Part shown: piece by piece, positions 19,980 to 28,999 of the stretch
Position numbering within the stretch: the stretch's first letter is position 1
How the letters are laid out: each line of letters begins with the position of its first letter
Assembly: GCA_020633465.1 (NCBI GenBank)
Contig: JACKDN010000003.1
Span: 186,001 to 250,000, forward strand
Reading direction: 5' to 3'
From: Myxococcales bacterium
Lineage (GTDB): Bacteria; Myxococcota_A; Bradymonadia; UBA7976; UBA1532
DNA: 64,000 bases
Translations under genes and position numbers: made by a program
Notes under the pieces: model-generated
Database searches by the model: none
What the model was told of the DNA's origin: nothing
The model's input: only the letters and a program-made list of their open reading frames with translations

Positions 19980-20597
19980 ATGGAACGTGATGATGCCCCG
20001 CCTTTGAGCACCGATCCCGGTGCGCTGTCCCTCTTCTTCGAAGACAGCGTGCGCGAGACGGTCGACGAGCAGACGCTCGACATCGACGATCACACCCAGG
20101 CCTACCTGGTCAATCTCCTCACCCAGTTCACGCAGCGGGCCGCGCTGCGCACCGAAGAAGATCGCGATCTGCTGGATCATCCTCTCGCGCTTCAGGTCCT
20201 TCGCGCGCGCACCGCCGAGACCGCCCGCCGCTTTCACATGCTACGGCAGGTGGGCGATGTCAGCCTCTACATGACCGGGTTCTTCTCGGAGCGCCTCGAG
20301 CGCGGCCTGGTGGACACCACCTACTACGTCGACGTCGGCGCCGGGGCCTACCGCCACGCCGCGCGCAGCATCAGCGGGCCGGGGGACAACCCCTTTCGGC
20401 GGCTGTACGAGGGGCTGGCCGCGCGCTTCGTCGATCTGATGCACGTGCTGAACGCGGTCAGCGCGCGCTGCTTCCGCGCCGACACCGACGTCCTGCGCCT
20501 GTACGACCGCTACCTGGCCACCGGCAGCGAGCGCCTGGCGGCGCAGCTGGCCGCGCTGGGCGTCACCGTGGGGCCGCGCACCGGCCTGGCGCACTGA
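19980..20597 (+). CDS. Conserved-looking helical protein of unknown function
   Basis: Protein of 205 residues that I do not recognise. It is predicted to be almost wholly alpha-helical, with no signal peptide or membrane segment. The segment TARRFHMLRQVGDVSLYMTGFFSE and the following TYYVDVGAGAYRHAARS look like a folded conserved core rather than spurious coding, and codon third positions are strongly GC as in its neighbours. ATG 19980 was chosen because upstream in-frame sequence overlaps the promoter region. It ends 1 bp before the next gene, so the two form an operon. Confidence 0.7.
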   Translation: MERDDAPPLSTDPGALSLFFEDSVRETVDEQTLDIDDHTQAYLVNLLTQFTQRAALRTEEDRDLLDHPLALQVLRARTAETARRFHMLRQVGDVSLYMTGFFSERLERGLVDTTYYVDVGAGAYRHAARSISGPGDNPFRRLYEGLAARFVDLMHVLNAVSARCFRADTDVLRLYDRYLATGSERLAAQLAALGVTVGPRTGLAH

Positions 20598-20598
20598 G

Positions 20599-21258
20599 GT
20601 GCGGGGGGCCGACTGCGCCATCGCGGGGCAGGTGCGCCGACTGCAGGCGCGGCTGAGCGCCCTGTACGCCCTCGACCTGCCGGTGGACGCCGCCGACTAC
20701 GTCGTGGACGACGCCGGGCGGGCGGCGCTGGCCGAGGCGCTGGGCGGCGCGCCGTCGGCGGATCGCGAGGCGCTCTGGGTGCACGAGGAGGAGGACGCGC
20801 TGAACGTCGCGCTGTGCGTCGCCGACGAGCTGGCCGGCGGTGACGCCCTCGACGACGCCGATCTCGATCGCTACTGCGCGCTGCTCGAGGGCGTCAGCCA
20901 CCTGGTGTACCTGTTCGACCGCGCGCTGCGGCGGGTGCGCCTGACCTTGCTCGAGATGGAGCTGCAGGCCGAGGTCGACAAGTTCCTGACGACCTGGTTC
21001 GCGCGGCACGACGCGCAGGTGCCCGTCTCGGCGGGCGATCTGCGGCACCGCCTGTTCGTCCAGGTGTCCATCCCGCCGCGCCGCGACGCCTCGGAGGAGG
21101 CGCGCTACCGGGCGGCCAACCGCTACGCGGCGCGCTACTGCGGCCACCTGCAGCGGCGCTACCTGCGCGCCGGGCGGGTGCACGCGATGCTGGCCGAGGT
21201 GCGGCGCTTCTGGCGGATGGATCAGGCGACGAAGATCGCCCACATCGAGGCCTGCTGA
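20599..21258 (+). CDS. Helical protein of unknown function
   Basis: Protein of 219 residues, not recognised. It is helix-rich and soluble. Notable segments are DREALWVHEEEDALNVALCVADEL, a conserved-looking LLEGVSHLVYLFDRALR, and a basic, aromatic C-terminus (YAARYCGHLQRRYLRAGRV). GTG start immediately after the stop of the upstream unknown gene, so translation is probably coupled. The LLEGVSH and DRALR segments resemble adaptor-like proteins, but no family can be named. Confidence 0.7.
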   Translation: MRGADCAIAGQVRRLQARLSALYALDLPVDAADYVVDDAGRAALAEALGGAPSADREALWVHEEEDALNVALCVADELAGGDALDDADLDRYCALLEGVSHLVYLFDRALRRVRLTLLEMELQAEVDKFLTTWFARHDAQVPVSAGDLRHRLFVQVSIPPRRDASEEARYRAANRYAARYCGHLQRRYLRAGRVHAMLAEVRRFWRMDQATKIAHIEAC

Positions 21259-21271
21259 GGGACCGGGCCGA

Positions 21272-22345
21272 TCAGGCCACCGGCCACCACTGGCGCTCGG
21301 TGCTGCGCGGGCGGACGAGGGCGTCGGCGGCCAGGCGATCGGCGACGGCCCCCGGGGGCTGACCGTCGGCGTCGCTCTCGTCGAAGATGCGGCGCACCGT
21401 CTCGCCGATGCGCTCGACCGCGCGCTGCACCGTCTCGATCGCGTCGAAGTTCATGTCGAGGAAGTAGGCCGCGCCCAGGGCGACCGCGCCGGCGTTGACC
21501 GCGTAGTCGGGAGCGTAGCGGATGCCGCGGGCGTGCAGCGCGGCGTCGGCCTCGGCGTCGGCGAGCTGGTTGTTGGCCGCGCCCACCACGACGGCGCAGC
21601 GCAGGCGGTCGATGGTGCCCCGGTTGAGCACGCCGCCCACGGCGCAGGGGCTGAAGACGTCGACCTCGAGGTCGTAGATCGTCGCGGGATCGACGATCGC
21701 GACGTTGGGCACGTCGGCGAAGGCCGCGCAGCGCGCCGGGGCGATGTCGCTGGCGAACACGTGGGCGCCGGCGGCGGCGAGGCCCCGGGCCACCCGGCCG
21801 CCCATCGCGCCGAGGCCCTGCACCGCCACGCGCACGCCGGCCAGATCGCCGCTGCGCCCGGCCACCTGCAGCGCGGCGCGCATCGCCTGCACGACGCCGT
21901 CGGCGGTGGCGCCGGCCAGATCGAGGCGCTGATCGTCGGGCACGGCGACGTAGCGCGTCGTCTCGCCGACGTGGGCCAGATCGGCGGGGGTCATGCCCAG
22001 ATCACCCGAGGTGTAGAAGCGGCCGGCCAGGCTCTCGACGTACCGGCCGAGCGCGCGCAGCATCGCCGGCCGATCGGTGATGCCCGGGTGGTCGATGAAG
22101 ACGCCCTTGGCGCCGCCGGCGTTGATGCCGGCCAGCGCGCACTTGCGGCTCATCGCCTCGGCCAGCCGGACGCCGTCGAGCAGCGCGGTGGTCTCGTCGG
22201 GGTAGGGCACGAGGCGGATGCCGCCGATGCCCGGCCCGCGCGTCGTGTCGTGGATGACGACGTAGCCGAGGAGCCCCGTCGCGGGGTCGTAGATGGCGAC
22301 GACCTCTTCGAGGTCGTGCGTCCGCATCGTCTGCAACAGATCCAC
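21272..22345 (-). CDS. Leucine/Glu/Phe/Val dehydrogenase family enzyme
   Basis: NAD-dependent amino-acid dehydrogenase of 357 residues, closest in layout to leucine dehydrogenase, which interconverts branched-chain amino acids and 2-oxo acids. Visible are HDTTRGPGIGGIRL, the two lysines in MSRKCALAGINAGGAKGV (substrate and catalytic Lys), the GDLGMTPADL aspartate, the dinucleotide fold VAVQGLGAMGGRVARGL, and VGAANNQL and YAVNAGAV. The GTG at 22345 is preferred because the N-terminus from it (VDLLQTMRTHDLEE) aligns with that of known leucine dehydrogenases; ATG at 22327 would lose six conserved-looking residues. Confidence 0.9.
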   Translation of the reverse strand: MDLLQTMRTHDLEEVVAIYDPATGLLGYVVIHDTTRGPGIGGIRLVPYPDETTALLDGVRLAEAMSRKCALAGINAGGAKGVFIDHPGITDRPAMLRALGRYVESLAGRFYTSGDLGMTPADLAHVGETTRYVAVPDDQRLDLAGATADGVVQAMRAALQVAGRSGDLAGVRVAVQGLGAMGGRVARGLAAAGAHVFASDIAPARCAAFADVPNVAIVDPATIYDLEVDVFSPCAVGGVLNRGTIDRLRCAVVVGAANNQLADAEADAALHARGIRYAPDYAVNAGAVALGAAYFLDMNFDAIETVQRAVERIGETVRRIFDESDADGQPPGAVADRLAADALVRPRSTERQWWPVA

Positions 22346-22397
22346 GGGCCCTCCGGCCGGCTTGGCACGCGCGCGATGATACGTCACCATACGCGCC

Positions 22398-23912
22398 ATG
22401 CCCAACGTCCTCGTCCTCAACTGCGCGCCGCACGAGGTACGCGTCGGCCTGCTCGAGGACGACCGCGTCGCCGAGATCTTCGTCGAGCGGCGCAAGGACG
22501 CCAGCCTGGTCGGCAACATCTACAAGGGGCGCGTGCTGCGGGTGCTGCCCGGCATGCAGGCGGCCTTCGTCGACATCGGGCTCGAGCGCGCCGCCTTCCT
22601 GTACGTCGCCGACGTGGTCGATCCGCGCCGCGACAGCAGCTCGAACACGGTCAGCGAGGCCCGCACCGACATGGCGCACCGGCCCATCCAGAGCCTGCTG
22701 CACGAGGGGCAGGAGCTGATGGTGCAGGTGTCGAAGGAGCCCCTGGGCACCAAGGGCGCGCGGGTCACCAGCCACGTCAGCATCGCCGGGCGGCACCTCG
22801 TGTACATGCCCACCGTCGATCACGTCGGCGTCAGCCGGCGCATCGTGGACGACGAGGAGCGCAAGCGGCTGCGCGAGATCCTCGAGGCGCTGGTGCCGCA
22901 GGGCGGCGGCTTCGTCGCGCGCACGGCCGCCGAGGGGCGCAGCCCCGAAGAGCTGCGCGCCGATCTCGAGTTCCTGCGCCAGGTGTGGAACGACATCCTC
23001 ACGCGCACCGAGTCGAGCACGGCGCCGGCCACGCTGTACGAGGATCTCGACCTGGTGCTGCGCTCGGCGCGCGATCTGGTGACGCCGGAGCTCGAGGCCA
23101 TCCACGTCGACGACGAGGTCGAGTTCCAGCGCCTGACGCGCTTCATGCGCCGCTTCATGCCGCGCTACATGGATCGGGTGAAGCACTACCCGGGCCCGGA
23201 GCCGATCTTCGACGCGTACGGGGTCGAGATCGAGCTGCAGCGCGCCCTGGGCCGCAAGGTGTGGCTCAAGAGCGGCGGCTACCTGATCATCGATCAGACC
23301 GAGGCGCTGTGCGCGGTGGACGTGAACACCGGGCGCTTCGTCGGCAAGCGCAACCTCGAGGAGACCATCACCCGCACCAACCTCGAGGCGGTGCAGGAGA
23401 TCGTGCGCCAGCTGCGCCTGCGGAACATCGGCGGCATCATCATCATCGACTTCATCGACATGGAGAAGGAGTCGAACCGCAACAAGGTGTTCGGCGCGCT
23501 GAGCGACGCCCTGCAGGCCGATCGCGCGCGCACGAACATCCTCAAGATCAGCGAGCTGGGGCTGGTCGAGATGACCCGCAAGCGGGTGCGGGAGTCGCTG
23601 GCCCGGTCGCTGTCCGAGCCCTGCTTCTACTGCGACGGATCGGGCCTGCTGAAGAGCCGCACGACGGTCGCCTACGAGATCTACCGCACGCTCCTGCGCG
23701 AGGCCTTCGTGCTCGACGAGCCCGTCCTGCGCATCGGGGCCCACCCTCGGGTGGCGCAGCTGCTGCTCGAGGACGAGCGCTCGATGCTCGCCGAGCTCGA
23801 GGCCCGCGTCGACAAGCGCATCGAGGTCGAGGCGCGGCCCGACTTCCACCTCGAACACTACGAGTTCGCGACCCGGCCGGCGGCCGCGAGCAACGGCCAG
23901 GTGGGGGGCTGA
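22398..23912 (+). CDS. rng: Ribonuclease E/G family protein (RNase G)
   Basis: Endoribonuclease of 504 residues that processes rRNA and mRNA 5' ends. An N-terminal S1 domain (about 38-130; GNIYKGRVLRVLPGMQAAFVDIG) is followed by the RNase H-like and DNase I-like core with catalytic aspartates in AVDVNTG and DFIDM, and the zinc-link CFYC in the LSEPCFYCDGSG segment that joins dimers. The length corresponds to RNase G, without the RNase E scaffold tail. The PilZ gene begins 1 bp after the stop, indicating an operon. Confidence 0.94.
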   Translation: MPNVLVLNCAPHEVRVGLLEDDRVAEIFVERRKDASLVGNIYKGRVLRVLPGMQAAFVDIGLERAAFLYVADVVDPRRDSSSNTVSEARTDMAHRPIQSLLHEGQELMVQVSKEPLGTKGARVTSHVSIAGRHLVYMPTVDHVGVSRRIVDDEERKRLREILEALVPQGGGFVARTAAEGRSPEELRADLEFLRQVWNDILTRTESSTAPATLYEDLDLVLRSARDLVTPELEAIHVDDEVEFQRLTRFMRRFMPRYMDRVKHYPGPEPIFDAYGVEIELQRALGRKVWLKSGGYLIIDQTEALCAVDVNTGRFVGKRNLEETITRTNLEAVQEIVRQLRLRNIGGIIIIDFIDMEKESNRNKVFGALSDALQADRARTNILKISELGLVEMTRKRVRESLARSLSEPCFYCDGSGLLKSRTTVAYEIYRTLLREAFVLDEPVLRIGAHPRVAQLLLEDERSMLAELEARVDKRIEVEARPDFHLEHYEFATRPAAASNGQVGG

Positions 23913-23913
23913 C

Positions 23914-24306
23914 ATGGATCGGCGCAGCGGCGATCGCCAGACGATCAACCAGGAGTTCGCCAACCTCGAGCAGTTCCGGTCGGAGTTCGCCAGCGACATC
24001 TCGACCACCGGCTGCTTCATCCGCTCGCCCCGGCCCCTGCCGGTGGGCACCAAGGTGGCGCTGAAGTTCACGGTCATCGAGGGCGACCTGGCGATCATCG
24101 AGGGCACCGGCGAGGTGGTGCGCAGCGTCCGCCCGCCGCACGCGAACCCTGGCATGGGCGTCCGCTTCGTCGAGCTGACCCCCACCTCGGCGGGCGCGCT
24201 CGAGCAGATGCTGGCGCCCATCCCCGCGGACGCGCTGCTGGTGGACGCGCCGGACGGGGACGACGCCGACGGGGACGACGACGACGCTGACGACGACGAC
24301 GACTGA
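23914..24306 (+). CDS. PilZ domain protein with acidic tail
   Basis: Protein of 130 residues: a single PilZ domain (about 1-100) with SDISTTGCFIRS matching the DxSxxG c-di-GMP-binding motif; the usual RxxxR is only loosely present in MDRRSGDRQ. Ends in about 20 Asp-rich residues. Family knowledge: PilZ proteins of this short TIGR02266-like kind are common in myxobacteria. Directly downstream of rng; a link between c-di-GMP signalling and RNA turnover is conceivable but unproven. The acidic tail is the unusual part. Confidence 0.85.
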   Translation: MDRRSGDRQTINQEFANLEQFRSEFASDISTTGCFIRSPRPLPVGTKVALKFTVIEGDLAIIEGTGEVVRSVRPPHANPGMGVRFVELTPTSAGALEQMLAPIPADALLVDAPDGDDADGDDDDADDDDD

Positions 24307-24312
24307 GGCGAG

Positions 24313-24777
24313 TCAGGGCCGGTCGGCCCGCCGGCTCTCCCGACCGCTGAGCAGCGCGGTCAGCTCGCGATAGGCCTCGTTCACCTCGAGCGCGCGGTCG
24401 TGGGCCGCCGCCTCGGCGGCCGGATCGTGGGCGAAGCGATCCGGGTGCGTCGCCCGCATCTGCTTGCGCCACGCGCTCTTCACCTGGGCCAGCGTCGCGT
24501 CGGACTTCAGCCCGAGGACGGCGTAGTAGTGGTGCGCGTCGCGGGCGCGCGCCGCCTGCCGGTGGGCCTTCTCGGCGTGGGCCTGCACCTTCTGGATCCA
24601 CGCCCACAGATCGGCCTCGGCCTCGTCGAAGCGCTCCTCGAACGCCTCGCGGGCCTCTCTGAGCACCACGCGCGCGGCGTCGACCCGACGCTTCACCTCG
24701 GGCTGGCGCAGCGCGGCGTCCACCGCCCGCCGCCCGGCCCGCCGGCCCGCCTGGGCGAGTCGCTCGATCAGGCTCAC
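24313..24777 (-). CDS. J-domain (DnaJ-like) protein
   Basis: Protein of 154 residues. Residues 1-80 are helical and charged, probably coiled-coil (EVKRRVDAARVVLREAREAFEERF). The C-terminal 65 residues form a J domain: HHYYAVLGLKSDATLAQVKSAWRKQMRATHPDRF with the HPD motif that stimulates DnaK. The domain is C-terminal, unlike canonical DnaJ, which suggests a co-chaperone with a dedicated client. GTG start overlaps the stop of the upstream fused sugar-enzyme gene (GTGA), so the two are translated together. Confidence 0.82.
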   Translation of the reverse strand: MSLIERLAQAGRRAGRRAVDAALRQPEVKRRVDAARVVLREAREAFEERFDEAEADLWAWIQKVQAHAEKAHRQAARARDAHHYYAVLGLKSDATLAQVKSAWRKQMRATHPDRFAHDPAAEAAAHDRALEVNEAYRELTALLSGRESRRADRP

Positions 24778-26381
24778 GCCGCCCCCTCGTCCGCCGGTCG
24801 CACCGCGTGGCCGCGCCGCGTGTAGCGCCGGTCGCAGCCCCCGCAGGTGGCCTGCTCTTCGCCCTCGGCGTCGACCCCCAGGTCGAGGCGCAGCCCGCAG
24901 TAGCAGGTCCAGCCCCGCACCCGCGCCGGGTTGCCGAAGACCAGCGCGTAGGGCGGCACGTCCTTCGTCACCACCGCGCCCGCGCCGACGAAGCAGTAGC
25001 GCCCCAGCGTGTGCCCGCACACCACCGTCGCGTTGGCCCCGATGCTCGCCCCGCGCTCGACCCGCGTGATCGCGTACTCGCCCTTGCGCGGGTAGTGGCT
25101 GCGCGGCGTGCCGACGTTCGTGAACACCATCGACGGCCCGCAGAACACGTCGTCCTCGAGCACCACGCCCGAGTACACCGACACGTTGTTCTGGATCTTC
25201 ACGTTGTCGCCGATGGTCACGTGCCGCTCGACGACGACGTTCTGGCCCAGGCTGCAGCGCGCCCCGATCCGCAGCGGCCCGAGCAGCTTGCTGAAGTGCC
25301 ACACCCGCGTCCCGGGGCCCAGCTCGACGGGCCCGTCGACCACCGCCGTCGGGTGCACGAACACCGCGTCGGGCTCGGCGGGCGGCGCCGCGGCGGGCGG
25401 CTCGGCGGGCTCGGCGGGCTCGGCGGGCGCCTGCGTCGACACGCCCCGGTCCGCGTCCAGCGAGCGCCCGATGGCCGCGAACAGCCGCAGCGTCGTGGCC
25501 GCCTCCTGCGCGTCGGGCAGGGCCGTCTCGCCGGCGTCCACCGCGGCGAGGAAGCGCTCGACCGCCGCGGCCAGCCCGTCGACGGTGGCCACCGGCTGCG
25601 CCTCGCCGGCCTCCGCCCTCGGCAGCCCGTCCTGCCAGGTGACGCGGTGGTGGAACAGCGTCAGCGCGTCGCCCTCGAGCACCGCCATGCCGTCGGCGCC
25701 CAGCGCGGTCAGCCGGCGCTCGGGCGTCGGCGCGACGCGGCTGGCGGTCAGCACGGCGCGCGCCCCGCCGCCGAAGTGCAGGTGCACCGTCACGTGATCC
25801 GGCGCCTCGGCCTGCACCACGCTGGCCCCGACGGCGCGCAGCCGCGTCGGCGGCTCGCCCATCAGCCGCACCAGCGCGTACAGATCGGGCAGCAGCGCGG
25901 TGTGCACCGGCTCGTCGGGGTGGAAGGGGCCGAAGTCGGCGCGGCGCGCCTCGACCAGGTGCAGCGCCCCCAGCGTGCCCTCGTCGCGCGCCCGCAGCAG
26001 CGCGGCCAGCGCGGGGCCCTCGCCGCCGTCGACCATCAGCACGCGGCGCCGCGCGGCGGCCCGGCGCGCCAGGGCCTCGGCGTCGGCGGCGTCCAGCGCG
26101 AGCGGCGGCTCGACCCACAGATCGCGATCCGCGTCCAGCACCGCCCGCGCCATGGCGGCGTGCGTGGCGGCGGGGGTCGCGAGCACGACGGCCTGCACCG
26201 CGTCGGCGGCCAGCAGGTCGAGCAGATCGGCGAAGGCGGGGACGTCGCCGAAGCGCGCCCGCCGCGCGGGATCCAGGTCGCAGACCGCGGCCAGGGCGCC
26301 CTCGCGGGCCAGGCGTTCGGCGATGGCGGCGCCGAAGCGGCCGAGGCCGACGACGCCGACGCGCGGGGTGGGGGTGTTCAT
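24774..26381 (-). CDS. Fused Gfo/Idh/MocA oxidoreductase and WbpD-like N-acetyltransferase
   Basis: Protein of 535 residues with three parts. Residues 1-310 are a Gfo/Idh/MocA oxidoreductase: Rossmann GLGRFG at 12-17, and EPP at 91-93 where the family has EKP, so the catalytic Lys is missing and the second conserved HD-type residue is not evident. An Ala/Pro/Glu linker (about 315-338) follows. Residues 340-490 are a left-handed beta-helix acyltransferase very close to WbpD/WlbB (IQNNVSVYSGV, DDVFCGPSMVFTNV). Residues 491-525 are a zinc ribbon (Cys493, 495, 513, 516). WbpB and WbpD make UDP-di-N-acetyl-mannuronate precursors for O-antigen. ATG 26381 was chosen at the Rossmann start. Confidence 0.85.
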   Translation of the reverse strand: MNTPTPRVGVVGLGRFGAAIAERLAREGALAAVCDLDPARRARFGDVPAFADLLDLLAADAVQAVVLATPAATHAAMARAVLDADRDLWVEPPLALDAADAEALARRAAARRRVLMVDGGEGPALAALLRARDEGTLGALHLVEARRADFGPFHPDEPVHTALLPDLYALVRLMGEPPTRLRAVGASVVQAEAPDHVTVHLHFGGGARAVLTASRVAPTPERRLTALGADGMAVLEGDALTLFHHRVTWQDGLPRAEAGEAQPVATVDGLAAAVERFLAAVDAGETALPDAQEAATTLRLFAAIGRSLDADRGVSTQAPAEPAEPAEPPAAAPPAEPDAVFVHPTAVVDGPVELGPGTRVWHFSKLLGPLRIGARCSLGQNVVVERHVTIGDNVKIQNNVSVYSGVVLEDDVFCGPSMVFTNVGTPRSHYPRKGEYAITRVERGASIGANATVVCGHTLGRYCFVGAGAVVTKDVPPYALVFGNPARVRGWTCYCGLRLDLGVDAEGEEQATCGGCDRRYTRRGHAVRPADEGAA

Positions 26382-26433
26382 GGGCGCATCTTGGCCTGTG
26401 GGCGGGAGCATGTAAACGCGCACCCCCACCCGG

Positions 26434-28950
26434 TCAGAGCGGGCGGTCCTCGTCGTCCTCGACGGGCGGCGCGTCGTCGGGGCCGTCGTCGTCGCCGCCG
26501 GCCGGGGGCAGCGGGGACAGCGTCTCGGGCACCGGCGCGAGGCCGATGGTGGGCACGTCCAGCGCGGGACCGGCGGCCTCCTCGAAGAAGAAGCTGCCGG
26601 CGTCCACCTGGCCGGCGGCCGGCGCGACCTCGGTCGGCGCGGTGCCGGCCAGGAACACCTCGCGCACCCCGGGCGAGCCCTCGGCGGCCAGGCGCTCCGA
26701 GTCGGGGTCGACCCGCAGCTCCTCGACGCCCTCGGGCGGGGCCGGCCAGCCGGGGCCCTTGGTCTCCATCGCCTCGAGGTAGGCCTTCACGATGGGCAGC
26801 GCGGTGCGGCCGCCGGCCTCCTTGCGGCCCAGCGGCCGCGGCCGGTCGAAGCCCACCCAGGCGCCCGCCACGACGTCGGGCAGCAGGCCCACGAACCACG
26901 CGTCGCGCGCCTCGTTGCTGGTGCCGGTCTTGCCCACGACCGGCCGGGGGAAGCCCTTCAGCCCGGCCCCGCTGCCCTCGGTGACCACCGAGCGCATCAC
27001 GTCGCGCAGCACCCACACGACCGCCGGATCGAGGCCCTGCTGCAGCGCGTCGTCCTCGCCGCCCAGCTGCTCCTCGGCGCCGTCGGCGTGCACCACCTTC
27101 GTCACCAGCCGCGGCTGCCCCACCCGGCCGTCGGCGGCGAAGGTGGCGAACGCGTTGACCAATTCGAGCGGCGTCACCTCGCTGGCGCCCAACGCGAGGG
27201 TGGGCCCGTCGACCAGGGGCGAGCTGATGGTCGCGCGGCGCGCGAAGTCCTGCACCGCGCTCACCCCGACGTCCTCGATCAGGCTGACCGCGATGCTGTT
27301 GACCGACTTGGCCAGGGCGGTGCGCAGGGTGATCGGGCCCTTGAAGGTCCCGGTGTAGTTCTTGGGCGTCCAGAACTTGCCCTTGCCGATGTGGTGCGTC
27401 TCGGGCGCGTCCACCAGCCGGCTCGCCGGGGTGAACCGCTTCGTCTCGAAGGCGGCGCCCCACACGAAGGGCTTGAAGGCGCTGCCCGGCTGGCGGTGCG
27501 CCTGCACGGCGCGGTTGAGGGGCGAGGCGCGGTGATCGTAGCCGCCCACCAGCGCCAGCACGTCGCGCGTCTGGGGGTCGAGCACCACCAGCGCCGCCTC
27601 GGGCACGCCGGCCAGGATGGCGTCCATGCGCTTGGGGAAGGCCGGCCCGTCGGCGCGCACTTGCACGGTGACGATCTGGCCCACCGCGTAGGGCAGCTTG
27701 CCCGCGTCGTCGACGAAGCGCGCGGCGTCGCGCAGCCGAACGCGCGCCCGCCCGACGCCGAGATCGACCTCGAGCCCCTTCTCGGTCACCGCCTCCACCC
27801 GCGCGCGCGCCGGCACGCCGGGCGGGGGCGGCTTGCCCTTCAGCTTGGCGGTGCGCGCCTTGCGCCACGCCGCCTCGCTGACGGTCTTCTTCTCGGGCCG
27901 GCCGAAGCCCTGCCGGGCGTCCAGGGCCTTCAGCCCCGCCTGCACCGCGGCGACGGCGGCGCGCTGCCGCGCGGGATCCAGGGTGGTGTGGACGCGCAGG
28001 CCGCCGGTGGTCAGCGCCTCGGCGCCCACCAGCTCGACCACCTCGTCGCGGGCCGCGTCGACGAACCAGCGCATCTCGAGCGGCGCCGCCTTCGGCACCT
28101 CGGCCAGATCGAAGGGCGCCTGCTTCGCGGCCTCGGCCTCGGCCTTGCCGACGTGGCCGTTCTTCACCATCTGATCGAGGACGTAGGCCCGGCGCTCCCG
28201 CGCGCGGTCCGGGTGCTTGCGGGGCGACAGCCGCTCGGGCGACTGCACCACGCCCGCCAGCATCGCGGCCTGGGGCAGCGTCAGCTCCGAGACGTCCTTG
28301 CCCCAGAAGTAGCGCGCCGCCTCCTGCACGCCGTAGCGCCCGTGCCCGAAGTAGATGGCGTTCAGGTAGATGGTGAGGATGTCGTCCTTGCTCAGGTGCG
28401 TCTCGAGGCGGCGCGCGAGGATCAGCTCCTTCGCCTTCCGCTCGAAGCGCTTCTCGGGCGACAGCACCAGGTTCTTCACCGTCTGCTGGGTGATGGTGCT
28501 GCCCGAGCCCGTCACCCGCCCCGCGCGCAGGCTGTTGTAGAGGGCGCGCAGCATGCCGGTGAAGTCGAGGCCCTCGTGCCGATAGAAGTCGGCGTCCTCG
28601 GCCGACAGGATGGCGTGCACCATCACGTCGGGGATGCGGTCGCGGCCGACCACCGTGCGGCGCTCGGTGAAGAACTCGCCGATGACGGTGCCGTCGGCGG
28701 CGTACATGCGCGACACCTGCGGGGGCTGGTAGTCGCGCAGCGAGCGGATGTCGGGCAGATCGCGGACGAAGTAGAAGTAGCCGCCCACCAGGCCCGCGGC
28801 GCCCAGGGTGCCGAGGGCCAGGCTCAACAGCAGGCCGATGCGCAGCAGGCGCCGGCGCAGCGAGGGGGCCGCCTTTCCCTTCTTGGGGGGCGCCTTGCGG
28901 GGGCGCTTGCCGCCCTTGGGGGGCGGCTTCGGTCGGGCTCCGCGGCTCAT
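26434..28950 (-). CDS. mrcA: Penicillin-binding protein 1A (bifunctional)
   Basis: Class A penicillin-binding protein, 838 residues, building and cross-linking peptidoglycan at the inner membrane. A basic Lys/Pro/Gly-rich cytoplasmic N-terminus (1-45) is followed by a transmembrane helix (about 50-72), the GT51 transglycosylase domain (catalytic Glu in ILSAEDADFYRHEG; GSGSTITQQ) and an OB-like insert, then the transpeptidase with SAFK, SVN and KTGTSNEARDAWFVG. The C-terminal tail is acidic and disordered. ATG 28950 is supported by GGAGGATCG just upstream. It is divergent from a short unknown gene over 49 bp. Confidence 0.93.
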   Translation of the reverse strand: MSRGARPKPPPKGGKRPRKAPPKKGKAAPSLRRRLLRIGLLLSLALGTLGAAGLVGGYFYFVRDLPDIRSLRDYQPPQVSRMYAADGTVIGEFFTERRTVVGRDRIPDVMVHAILSAEDADFYRHEGLDFTGMLRALYNSLRAGRVTGSGSTITQQTVKNLVLSPEKRFERKAKELILARRLETHLSKDDILTIYLNAIYFGHGRYGVQEAARYFWGKDVSELTLPQAAMLAGVVQSPERLSPRKHPDRARERRAYVLDQMVKNGHVGKAEAEAAKQAPFDLAEVPKAAPLEMRWFVDAARDEVVELVGAEALTTGGLRVHTTLDPARQRAAVAAVQAGLKALDARQGFGRPEKKTVSEAAWRKARTAKLKGKPPPPGVPARARVEAVTEKGLEVDLGVGRARVRLRDAARFVDDAGKLPYAVGQIVTVQVRADGPAFPKRMDAILAGVPEAALVVLDPQTRDVLALVGGYDHRASPLNRAVQAHRQPGSAFKPFVWGAAFETKRFTPASRLVDAPETHHIGKGKFWTPKNYTGTFKGPITLRTALAKSVNSIAVSLIEDVGVSAVQDFARRATISSPLVDGPTLALGASEVTPLELVNAFATFAADGRVGQPRLVTKVVHADGAEEQLGGEDDALQQGLDPAVVWVLRDVMRSVVTEGSGAGLKGFPRPVVGKTGTSNEARDAWFVGLLPDVVAGAWVGFDRPRPLGRKEAGGRTALPIVKAYLEAMETKGPGWPAPPEGVEELRVDPDSERLAAEGSPGVREVFLAGTAPTEVAPAAGQVDAGSFFFEEAAGPALDVPTIGLAPVPETLSPLPPAGGDDDGPDDAPPVEDDEDRPL

Positions 28951-28999
28951 CGATCCTCCGCTTGCGTCCGGGCCCGGCCTGTGCGACCCATCACGCAGC

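Noticed and set aside
21533..24064. An 843-codon plus-strand frame spanning the dehydrogenase and rng
   Set aside because: It runs antisense to leucine dehydrogenase and out of frame with rng, and is dominated by Arg/Gly/His/Ala. Both overlapping genes are unmistakable.
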